From Lucinisca nassula (taxonomy: Eukaryota > Mollusca > Bivalvia > Lucinida > Lucinidae): a DNA stretch of 64,000 bases. Both the position numbers and the translations under genes were made by a program. How positions within the stretch are numbered: the first letter of the stretch is position 1; every line of letters begins with the position of its first letter. The stretch is from assembly GCA_963580285.1 (NCBI GenBank), contig OY757014.1, positions 20,810,088 through 20,874,087 on the forward strand. The letters run 5' to 3'. Shown piece by piece: positions 54,221-62,809 of the stretch. A model generated the notes under the pieces. That model did no database searches and was not told the origin of the DNA. It was given only the letters and a program-made list of their open reading frames with translations.

Positions 54221-54948
54221 TAGAAGTAAAACAAAGATCAGGAATTGATACAATTAACTTACTCCACCCATAAAAAGACACCAAAGGAAAAGAAATACAA
54301 ACATTAAGCGACCAGACCATAATGGAAACCTAAACAAAGGAAGGCCATAAGGACAGTTACTTTCCCACAAAATGGCCATATGGCCATCCAAAACCAAAAG
54401 ACACAAGTGATACACACAGTAAGTAACAAACAACAACATAAATAAATCGCCACAGAAGAGCCGCCTTCGAACGGTCAGTGGAAGATTTCCACTGGGGGGC
54501 TTAAATCGATTTTACGTGGCCACAATCCTCGCCCTTACTTCCGTCGCGATTTAGACAAATAATTTGTTCAGTCCGCATGAAGGCCTCCTAACTCATCAGT
54601 GCAACATCTCCGTGAACACAAAAATCAAAGAACCACAGAGGTGAGACAACGGTGAGGACTCGACAGCAAGAAACCACTGAAATGCTGGAGCAAAAGAAAA
54701 CCAACAGTTAGACTCCGATGAGCCCGACCAGAGACAGAGCATCAGGCACCAACCAACATTATCTCTCTAATTTTCAAATAAGCCTTTACGTTGGAGCCGT
54801 CATAGAATCTGAGGCCTGACCCACCGGCGTGCAATTAAAGAGGGAAGCAAAGTTGCCAACCGTGATTGGGTTAACTACCATGCATGCAGTCTGTCGTATA
54901 ATATCCATGTTGTACCCAATCTTTTTATATCGAAGAATGATTTTACGA
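54221..54948 (-). mobile_element. Penelope-like element, 3'-end copy (young subfamily)
   Basis: Antisense from TAGAAGTAAAACAAAGATC to GAATGATTTTACGA, including the RT C-terminal codons. Almost the same as 2281-3015. ATGAAAAG stands on both sides (54213-54220, and about 54959-54966), which may be a target duplication or just the minisatellite unit. Confidence 0.8.
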
Positions 54949-55129
54949 GCTTTGGCTGATGAAAAGTTTCTGTCCCCGTTTGTCTCTCTTTCGCATTGTT
55001 TATCTACAGAGTTTACAGATTTACTTATTGCCTTACAGCTATCAAAATTTATGTAATTAGGTGCTGTGAAAATGGGTATGAACGCTCAGGAACAAAATAT
55101 TTTGTCAGTTAAAATTTCTATTGCAGTTC

Positions 55130-55850
55130 TTGATTAACTCAAGTCTAGAGCATTTCGCGCGTCTTATGAAGATTTACATCCTTCAATTTCAGACGGATTG
55201 GTTTCATCTAAAATCTATGGCAAACTTGATGATTTGATTTCGACAAGATCGTTGATATTCGATTTTTAGACGATGATATTTCCGCAGCACTTCTTACGAT
55301 GTTTACATCACTCATGCTATTGGCTTTGCTGGCGCTAGCGTGACTAGTCTTTTAGCTAATTTCAATGCTCTCAATGCTCTTAATAAACGTTTAACGGCAA
55401 AACAGTCTTAACAAAGGTGTCAGGGTCATAAACTACGGAAATCTTGTTCTAAATTTTACGGTAAACACTTTGAATTGATTATACACATAAATGTAATTAC
55501 CGAATTAAGGACTCTTTTGGCACAAGGCTTGTCGGAGCCTGAATTTTATGGTGACTAAGTATATAAATTTCGAAAATTAACCCATTGTATGCAAGTGGAC
55601 TCTTCCATTGTTATATGCTGGACAAATCCATTTGACATCTGATAAGGGGTGTCAGGCCTATTTTTTCGTTTTTATTCTATTTTTGACGGAAAATCCTATT
55701 AGCAAACAGTGCAAACGCTGATCTGGGCCTGCACTGTTTGCCAAGGTATCACTTTAGGGGTTTCCCGCATGCAATGGGTCACGACGCAGGGAAAACAAAA
55801 TTTTCGGATCGATTTAAGAACATTATCACGCATTACTTGTCGCAATAATT
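55130..55850 (+). pseudogene. Diverged Penelope-like RT, C-terminal part, split by a MITE
   Basis: Plus-strand reading in broken frames gives matches in order to the RT at 3440-3000: SSKIY-like ISDGLVSSKIY region, DFDKIVDIRFLDDDI, then HKLRKSCSKFYGKHFELI, LLAQGLSEPEFYGD, and after the MITE KFSDRFKNIITHY. Many stops and shifts. More diverged than the other copies, so a separate, older family member. Confidence 0.65.
55577..55782. mobile_element. TTAA-end MITE, type 1, inside RT relic
   Basis: TTAACCCATTGTATGCAAG to CGCATGCAATGGGTC. The right TTAA has decayed to TCAC. The RT reading resumes straight after it, which fixes the insertion. Confidence 0.65.
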
Positions 55851-56185
55851 TATCACATGCTTTTTATATGGCAGTAAGACATGAATTTTATAATTTTGAC
55901 AGTTCAGTAGAGGCACACGAACTTGAATTTGCTATAAACCGTGCTTTGTCTGGTCTTTTGTAAAGTTTTGGTAGCCGATATTGCGTAGGAAACCTTACTT
56001 GGCCTCCTATAATATACAACAAACTTGGTGACCGAATGAAAGATGTGATCATTAACCATAATCCTCTCTTAAGCCAATGGTTGTTGTACCATCAAGTTCT
56101 TGCTAAAGATGGTTAACACATAGAGGAGCAGACAAAAATGACGACAGGGTTTGTGGCCTTATCTGCTGGAGGCAGATAAACCCCA
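55851..56185 (-). pseudogene. Diverged Penelope-like RT, central part, opposite strand
   Basis: Plus-strand DNA matches 3940-4280 (GCAGTAAGACATGAATTTTA, TTGAATTTGCTATAAACCG, CAAACTTGGTGACCGAATG), so the RT reads on minus. It faces the previous relic. No intact frame. Confidence 0.6.
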
Positions 56186-56215
56186 GTTTTCTATGTATAA
56201 AGTAGGTTTATGAAG

Positions 56216-56671
56216 GTCCCAATGCGGTTCGTCTGTCGCGTTTCTTTCTTTCTTTCTTTTTTTTTTTTTTTTTTTTTTTGCTAAGTTCGTCTCTGAGTAT
56301 GTGTATCGCTAATATAGTCTTGTTTTGAAAAGCCAATTTGCAATTTTGACATTTTGCTTTCAGCAAGTGATGTTTGCATTAGGGTCAAGTTATTTCATGT
56401 TCTTGTTTTTCCCGTTGGTGTCTCTGATGGTTGGTGTGGTTTAACCCATTCAGAACCCTAAAGGGTTGTCTTAGCAAACAGTGCAGGCCCAATCAGGGCC
56501 TATACTGTTTGCAAAAAGTTCAACCACTTCCCGGATAAAATTTGAAGAAAACACAATCTTACACCCCTTTTCGAAATGGACTCCTGACCTATATAACGTG
56601 GAAGATCCCATTTGGTACAAAAAGGGTTAATTGTGTCGATTCCTGATCATTGCCAGCACTTCTGTTTAACA
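56216..56671 (+). mobile_element. Penelope-like element, 3'-end copy, split by TTAA MITE
   Basis: TGCGGTTCGTCTGTCGCG, a (CTTT)n/poly-T run (56239-56280), TGTTTGCATTAGGGTCAAG, then MITE, then TTGTGTCGATTCCTGATC to CAGCACTTCTGTTT. Confidence 0.75.
56441..56640. mobile_element. TTAA-end MITE, type 1, with readable target duplication
   Basis: TTAACCCATTCAGAACCC to TACAAAAAGGGTTAA. Intact Penelope-like UTRs read GGGTTAATTGTATCGATTCC with one TTAA; here a TTAA stands at each edge. Internal GCAAACAGTGCAGGCCC/...CTGTTTGC arms can pair. Confidence 0.8.
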
Positions 56672-56702
56672 GGGATGCTCATTACGCGGACTTGTTAGGA
56701 TG

Positions 56703-57090
56703 ACTTAGGAGGCCTTCATGCGGACTGAACAAATTATTTGTCTAAATCGCGAAGGAAGTAAGGGCGAGGATTGTGGCCACGTAAAATCAATTAAAGCCCC
56801 CCCCCCCCCCCACCCGGAATTCGTTTCCGCTGACGGTTTCAAGGCGGTTCTTCTGTCGCGGTTTATTTTTGTAATGATTTTTGTTTGGATGTTTGTGTCG
56901 CTTTTATTATTTTATTTTGGATAGCCTATAGGCCATTTTGTGGGAAAGTAACTGTCCTTTTGGCTTTCCGCTGTTGGTGTTTCCGATGGAGTCTGTTGCT
57001 TCATGTTTGTGTTTCTTTCCCTTTGGTGTCTCTCATTGGAGCTGAGGGTTAATTGTATCGACTCCTGATCATTGCCTCTACTTCTATTCA
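56703..57090 (+). mobile_element. Penelope-like element, short 3'-end unit
   Basis: CTTAGGAGGCCTTCATGCGG to CATTGCCTCTACTTCTATT. Third copy starting at TAGGAGGCCTTC. Confidence 0.8.
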
Positions 57091-57148
57091 GTTTATGCAT
57101 TGTATTATTACCTCGTATGGGGAAGAGAGCGTTCTGTTAAGTATGTTC

Positions 57149-57361
57149 TTAACCCTTACCCCGCTGCATATTGAATTCAGTAACACCCATTTCTGACTTT
57201 GAGCCAATCGGATTACTTGATGAAATTAATTCTCGCAAATTCATAAAGTGAATGTTAAAAAGAGTAGGTCCTAATAAGATGGCGTCTTCAGAAGCTTCCT
57301 GATCTGGATCTACACTGATGGCAAAGGTAGGGGTTGTCGTGAACAGAAAGTTAAGGGTTAA
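57149..57361. mobile_element. TTAA-end MITE, type 2
   Basis: TTAACCCTTACCCCGCTGC to AAGTTAAGGGTTAA. Shares AATTCATAAAGTGAATGTTA-like and GATCTGGATCTACACTG blocks with 59987-60186. TTAA targets and CCC ends again suggest piggyBac-type mobilisation. Confidence 0.65.
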
Positions 57362-57639
57362 ACGTAATTGCTTACATTTCCTCTTGGACCAGTTGGTAAT
57401 TTTCCTGGTCATCTTTAATTTAATGTTTTATAATTATAAAAGTAAAACAGATAAACGGTCTTTCTCTTCACAGACGGCAGAGTGATAACAGAATTTCTTG
57501 TGACTTTATTAGCAAATATATTTCCCTTTGGACTACTGCTACTTATTTCTAAGACTATTTATGTCTGGTTGGGCTGTACTGCTGTTAATTATTAGGTCGA
57601 TGCGCCTCTAACATAGACACAGAAAAAGTGTAGTCATAA

Positions 57640-58110
57640 TACTTCCCAGGGACCGAGTGCATAAAGGAGACGTCAGCCTACGCCAAGCGTACACCCGTCG
57701 TAAAACTGTCGCAGAAATGCATTACGATAACACATCCGTGCGACATAGTGCATTTTTCATACCTCAGCAATGGCTACTTTTTAATGAAAACCCTCAATAT
57801 GTTTGTTATAAATGTTCAAAACATAGGTTGAGGGTGCTCGTTAAAACCGCCTTGGTGAGGCGGTTCCAACGAGTACCCACAACCTATGCCTTGCACCAAG
57901 GCGGTTCTAACGAGTACCCACACCCTATGTCTTGGAGCAGAAATAAGACAAAAAATGTATACCCCCGTAAACCCCTGTTTTCTCTATATAAAGTGGGGTT
58001 TAGGGGGGGTCTTCATTTCACGGACTTGTTCACGTGATGTTTACGCGGTGTGCATAAACGAGACGTGTCGCAAACATAGTCGTAAACTCGCCGCTCAAAA
58101 AGTTACATCT
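57640..58110. mobile_element. Repeat with GTGCATAAA...TTACGC blocks, split by a family B MITE
   Basis: GACCGAGTGCATAAAGGAG...CCGTCGTAAAACTG (57650-57710) and GTGTGCATAAACGAGACG (58048-58065) flank the MITE. Related blocks occur in reverse near 59720-59825. Nature unclear. Confidence 0.4.
57720..58039 (-). mobile_element. Central-palindrome MITE, family B, with extra palindrome arm
   Basis: CATTACGATAACACATCCGTG to CTTGTTCACGTGATG. The centre has a whole palindrome plus an additional AAGGCGGTTCTAACGAGTAC arm (about 57899-57918). Confidence 0.75.
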
Positions 58111-58330
58111 ACTATGTAGCAGACTTAACTGTAGCGTATCCTGATTATTTTGTATCTTTCTGTGTAAAAATGGATGTAATTGTACATTAAATTGAGGAAT
58201 TACAGTTTAAGGGATGTTTAAGGAGTGAACGGGTATTTAGAGACAGATCAAATTTTTAAGATATGTTTAATGAAATTGTTAAGATTACCTGGCTGCAGAT
58301 TGCTTGATTTATTTGATGAGCTCCCTCCAG

Positions 58331-58497
58331 TGAGTGAGTGAGCGTGTTTGAGTTTTACGTCCACCCAACAGCTTAGGTCATACGGAGACGGGACCTCGGT
58401 TGAAAGACTCATGCGAAAGGCTGGAAAAGCCCGGGATAGGACCCACGACCCCTGGTTTATGCGGCGAGTAGCTTATCCACTATACCATGGAGGCTTC
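58331..58497 (-). mobile_element. tRNA-derived SINE (CTCACT-tail family)
   Basis: GTGAGTGAGTGAGCGTG, GGACCTCGGTTGAAAGACTC, AAAGCCCGGGATAGG and ATACCATGGAGGCTTC, in reverse. Uninterrupted and useful for comparison with 53247-53487. Confidence 0.7.
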
Positions 58498-58644
58498 TAG
58501 CTCCGTCCGTGTGGCGGTCGCAGAACGGCCATAAAACGCCTCCCCACACACCATCATAGTGCAGATTATAGTTTCTGGCCCTTTGTGATCATTGAGTTCA
58601 TTTGAAAGAGTTCTGCATACGCCGGTGCTACAGGGTCACTGAGG

Positions 58645-58941
58645 GTGTGGCCTGTGTTGCACATTTCAGAACTGGTCATGAACAGACTCAATAAAACCGT
58701 ATCTGCTATTTTCGTTTATTTGGTGTATTCTTTGCTTCCAAAGGATCTAACTTCAGAACTTATTTGGTTAGATTTGGATATTCTGAGTCACCACCTGTTT
58801 AGGAAAGAGCTGCTGACTCGGTTTACATGTTTTCCGTTTTGTTTTCTGTCGTCACTCCATATTTCTACTTCTTTCCCTAGTGATATTGTGGGAAGAATTT
58901 TGGATCTGATTGCATCAGTTACTGATCGTTTCTTATTTTAA
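58645..58941 (+). CDS. Unsupported 98-codon frame
   Basis: Begins MWPVLHISELVMNRLNKT and is rich in Leu/Phe/Ser. It lies in one of the few stretches without a recognised element, and codon use is not repeat-driven. No domain, homologous family or promoter is visible, so it may well be chance. Confidence 0.15.
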   Translation: MWPVLHISELVMNRLNKTVSAIFVYLVYSLLPKDLTSELIWLDLDILSHHLFRKELLTRFTCFPFCFLSSLHISTSFPSDIVGRILDLIASVTDRFLF

Positions 58942-59083
58942 TTGGAATACCCTGCGCGGTGACAGAGGGCGAGTCCAGCCTAACTCCAGACCCTTGTTGG
59001 TTTGGGATATTTGGCGAGCGGTTGTCTCCAGAATGCAGCTGGGTAATTAGATGATTTTTATATATCAGCTACATGCATGGTTA

Positions 59084-59419
59084 TCAGACGGGTTGTTCTG
59101 GCATTCGATGCAATCGAGCAAGTTTTTCACGCCATAGCAGGGTTTCCGAATGCTTGTGTTGATGGACCCCCGCCAGTTTTGGGATATCTTCTGTTAGAAT
59201 AATCATTTTAGGGCGGAATAGTAGTTCCTTCCGATTGTGTTTGAGTTCACCTATTGTCCACTGTTGCTTTCCAATAGAATTTACAGCGCACTGTATTGCC
59301 ACCCATTATTCCTTTTTCAATTTTGATGTGGACACATTACTAAATTTTGAGTTTAATATCTTGGCAGTTCCATTATGGAGGGCCAACAGTGTCAAAATTT
59401 CATTTTCTTCAAAATTCAT
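59084..59419 (-). pseudogene. Myb/SANT-like DNA-binding domain protein with internal stop
   Basis: Minus strand. Starts MNFEENEILTLLALHN, then ILNSKFSNV, a stop TAA at 59303-59305 (probably from a Gln codon), then WVAIQCAVNSIGKQQWTIGE, LKHNRKEL and a basic tail ending HRMPEQPV. The order of Glu near the start, ILxSKFSN, Trp, VNxxG, WT and ELK fits the Myb/SANT-like domain found in NAIF1-type and Harbinger-associated proteins; this is recognition by pattern, not alignment. The length of 111 codons suggests only the domain and a short tail. Upstream on the minus strand is a SINE, so no promoter is apparent. Confidence 0.5.
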
Positions 59420-59567
59420 TTTTTCTTGCAGACATTTTCCAAGAACATGCACAGCAGATGTTTTGTACATACATTGCTTTCGTACAACACTTGAAGCGTG
59501 TGTATCTCCCGAATATAGCAGAAAAAAAAACATTTCGCACATGATATACATGATACATCGTACTAAC

Positions 59568-59830
59568 CGGCCCCGATAGCTCAGTTGGTAGAGTGTCCGC
59601 TCCGGGGAATGGGAGGTCACGGGTTCGATCCCGGGCCGCGACATACCAAAGTCGTTACTATTATTGCTATACGCCAGTCGTACCACAGTCTTACTCTAGT
59701 CGCAACTAAGTTCTCCCTTCCCCGCTTTATGCACTCTAATTTTAAGACAGTCGTACGCTGGGCTTAGTTACACTTACTGTCGTAGGTAACGCCAGCGTAA
59801 ACTACGCCTGCTTTATGCACTTGGCCCCAT
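59568..59830 (+). mobile_element. tRNA-derived SINE, third family
   Basis: GGCCCCGATAGCTCAGTTGG (A box TAGCTCAGTTGGTAGAG) and ACGGGTTCGATCCCGG (B box, about 59621-59636). It is not a working tRNA: the 3' side CCGCGACA does not pair with GGCCCCG. The body has two CTTTATGCACT blocks. Confidence 0.65.
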
Positions 59831-59986
59831 CTAATTATGAAGCATGTAAAAGCGATAAAGCGTGAATAAGACTAGCACTGCATGTACGAAAATGTGCTAG
59901 ATCCGATTGCCCTTCAATACAAAAAGGTCAGCATAATGTAAGACTAGCGAAACTCGTGCATATTTAGATAATGCACATGTGTTATT

Positions 59987-60186
59987 TTTACCCTTCTCTT
60001 GCTGAATATTCATTTTAGCCACACCCATCTCTGACTTTGAACCAAGCAGATTGCTTGATGTAATTTATTCCTACAAATTCATAAACTGAATGTCAAACAG
60101 TGTAGATCCTGATCAGAAGCCATCTGATCTGGATCTACACTGTTTGCAAAGATAGAGGCTGTCGTGAACAGCAAGATAAGGCTTAA
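59987..60186. mobile_element. TTAA-end MITE, type 2, degraded
   Basis: TTTACCCTTCTCTTGCTG to AGATAAGGCTTAA. Internal GTAGATCCTGATCAG and GATCTGGATCTACACTG can pair. Confidence 0.55.
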
Positions 60187-60353
60187 GCGTTCGTTCGTGG
60201 TTCAAAACCCTACATCCGTCTAGCGAACGTCTAGTATTGTTTTTCGTATTCCTGCTTTAAAACACTCTGTCAGCGCTAGTTTGACCCATGTTGATAAGAA
60301 CACTTATCTACGTATATTAGGCAAAATAATTGTATATCACTGCAATTACCTGT

Positions 60354-60582
60354 TTAACCTTTTCTGTACCAAATGGATTCTTCCTCCTTATATATAGCAG
60401 GAGTTCATTTCAAAATTTAGGCGTGTCAGGTTGTGTTTTCTTCAAAATTAATTAGGAAAATGGCTGAACTTTTAACAAACAGTGGAGGCCCTGATCAGAC
60501 GCCGCGTTCTGCGGCGTCTTATCTGGGCCTGCATTGTTTGCCAAGCTACCCCTTTAGGGGTTTCTGGTACTCAATGGGTTAA
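60354..60582. mobile_element. TTAA-end MITE, type 1, with long hairpin
   Basis: TTAACCTTTTCTGTACC to CTCAATGGGTTAA. Centre AGACGCCGCGTTCTGCGGCGTC forms a strong hairpin (stem AGACGCCGC with GCGGCGTCT). Confidence 0.65.
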
Positions 60583-60589
60583 ACTATAA

Positions 60590-61135
60590 ATCAAAATCAA
60601 AAATGAGTTCCTTTAAGAGCAATGAAAACATTCAAAAGAAAGAAGATGGGTCATACTACGTAGTTTCGGCTAATAAAGCCCCACCAGTGACCCTGTAATG
60701 ATCCGGCAAAGAAAGCCACAGGAAATATACTGCAATTTTGCGAATTTCGAATAAGCAGTCGATTCAAAGACTGATATAAATCAAAAAGGGGTCCAAATAA
60801 TAAAGCCTGTAAATGACTACATAACGTTCTGCAAAAATGCGGCGTTTAATCTCGGCAAGGACTATTTGCCGTTGTCCCGTTTATGGGGTTCTTGAATAAA
60901 TTGGATTGCTCACCCTCAGTAGTTATCGTTGATTACCGCCCTAAACGCGTTAATATTATCCAGCGCACGACGGAACCTTACAATCTAGCAATGCGTCAGA
61001 ATAGGCTGAACAGCCACCAAGTATAGCAAGACATTTCGTGCGTCTCTCTTTTGATAACCCGGAGACTACAGAAAGCTTATGAGATCAGCGATACCTCTAA
61101 CAAGACTCCGATGATACGCAAGCTTACTCTTTTGT
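60590..61135 (+). pseudogene. Unidentified decayed coding region
   Basis: ATG at 60603 reads MSSFKSNENIQKKEDGSYY and stops at 60696. Further protein-like runs follow in shifted frames: NDPAKKATGNILQFCEFRIS (about 60697-60758), ITFCKNAAFNLGKDYLPLSR (about 60823-60882), VVIVDYRPKRVNIIQRTTEP (about 60921-60980), and a YNLAMRQNRLNSHQV run ending in a stop near 61025. Balanced base use and clean runs between stops separate it from its AT-rich surroundings and argue for a former gene of roughly 170-200 codons with several frameshifts. I do not recognise the family; a transposon or endogenised viral gene is possible. Its first 90 bp recur inside a SINE at 53312-53402. Confidence 0.5.
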
Positions 61136-62449
61136 AGGTTTAATCGTTCTTTTTATATTATTAGTTTTATTATAATTATTTTTATAATTTTACATATGGC
61201 TCTTTAGAATTTTATAGGTGCTTTGTAATTCAATTCCGTGTCATTTCGTAATATGCCTTAACAGTAAACTGCAAAATCGATGCTTTAAGAATGACTCTGG
61301 CTTACTTCTACCACACCACTTAGGCAGGGGCCCAGAGTTTTTTTTTCAAAAATAATTACCTGGAAAGTAGGACAGTTTTTGATGATTTACCTTTGAAGTT
61401 GAATTTATGCTGCATATGAAACCACTGTATGGACAACTTCTCTGATTTGCATAACGTCGCCATAGATAATAAAGTATGGTAGCCCGTAAATGCAATATTA
61501 TTGTACGAGTCTCAAAAATCCGGTATTATCTCAATTATGCGTTAACAGATTGAAACAAAAACAGCGTTACGGGTTTGAAATATGTCCATTCTATTCATTA
61601 ATCATATTCCCTTATAATTTTGATGACATATGTTTTAGCCTGACGCAATCAAAATTGAGTACTCTAGATAACATGAAAACATTAAAGTTTTCTTTAGTCT
61701 CATTTTTATATGAGATGACTAAACAAGATAATTTCCCCATACACAATTGATAACTATTCTAAGATCACATTATCACCAAAAGCGGTAAGATTTTTTTCCA
61801 ATATGGCTGCCATTTGGATAGGGCATGTTAACATATTTTTGCGAACAATTCCGTAAACTTTAAGTGGCCGTGCTATAATTGCGTAGGTATACAGTGGTAC
61901 ATCCGTTCGTCAACGTCATAAAGCAGTTTTTAATTCCCATCCAGAATAGAGACTTTAAGCGGCATTGAATTAGACACGACTGGCTAAACATGAATTCGTT
62001 TGAAAAGAGCTGGATTCAGATTCGTAATAAGAACCACTGACATAGAAAATTTATTGCAGTGTATGTTTTTACCAAATGGCCAATTAAATGTTAATTCTGT
62101 AAACAATAAAACGTGAGAAAGCGGTATTATAAAATGCGGAGTCCCAAATGGATCTATTTTAGGAATATTGCTATGTTTTTATATTTATAAATGATTTAAC
62201 ACTGTCATTTTTGTCATCCATACGTTTCATTTGTTTATACCCATATTTTGTTTGTTGATAGTTGTTGATATGATATTATATGATTAATGGAGGGTCTCGT
62301 GGAAGATTGGTCTAACTAAACAAGCAACCCTCTCTAAATACAAAAAAAAAATGCGTTCGATTATTGCATTAAGATTAAGGAACTTACTTATTACTCACTC
62401 AATCACTGACTCACTCAATCACTGACTCAATTCGTTTTCATTAAAAAAC
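61136..62449. other. No gene seen; AT-rich
   Basis: About 1.3 kb without recognised repeats or frames longer than 86 codons. A GGAGGGTCTCGTGGAAGATT...ACCCTCTCTAAATAC stretch (62288-62340) resembles the 3' part of the SINE at 127-358. Confidence 0.45.
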
Positions 62450-62809
62450 AGAATTAGAGGCAATGATCAGGAATCGATACAATCAACCCATAGCTCCCAC
62501 CAGAGACACCAAAGGGAAAAAATACAAACATGCAGCAACAGAACTAATGGACACATCAACAACCGAAAGCCAAAAGGACAGTTACTTTCCCACAAAATTG
62601 CCAACAGGCTATCCAAAACAAAATAACACAAGCGACACAAACACCTAAAGACAAACCATAACCAATAAATCGCGACAGAAGAACCGCCTTGGAACGGTCA
62701 GCGGAAACAAATTCCACTGGGGGATGGGGGGGGGGGGGGTTAAATCGATTTTACGTGGCCACAATCCTCGCCCTTATTTCCATCGCGATTTAGACAAATA
62801 ACTTGTTCC
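62450..62809 (-). mobile_element. Penelope-like element, short 3'-end copy
   Basis: Antisense from GAATTAGAGGCAATGATCAGG to TAGACAAATAACTTGTTC. Contains a run of G (62725-62740) near the place where 2281-4839 also has one. Confidence 0.75.

Larger units (their letters stand above)
56178..56702 (-). mobile_element. Family B MITE remnant split by a retroelement
   Basis: The left arm (AACCCCAGTTTTCTATGTAT, 56178-56215) and right arm (GATGCTCATTACGCGGACTT, 56672-56702) are the usual neighbours in family B copies; the Penelope-like copy lies between. Confidence 0.55.

Noticed and set aside
54008..54253. 81-codon frame with a repeated KLFIWRLKPSK pattern
   Set aside because: It follows the 57-bp minisatellite, whose length is a multiple of three, and runs into a retroelement end.
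59568..59645. Possible tRNA gene
   Set aside because: A and B boxes are present, but the acceptor stem cannot pair and a SINE body follows.
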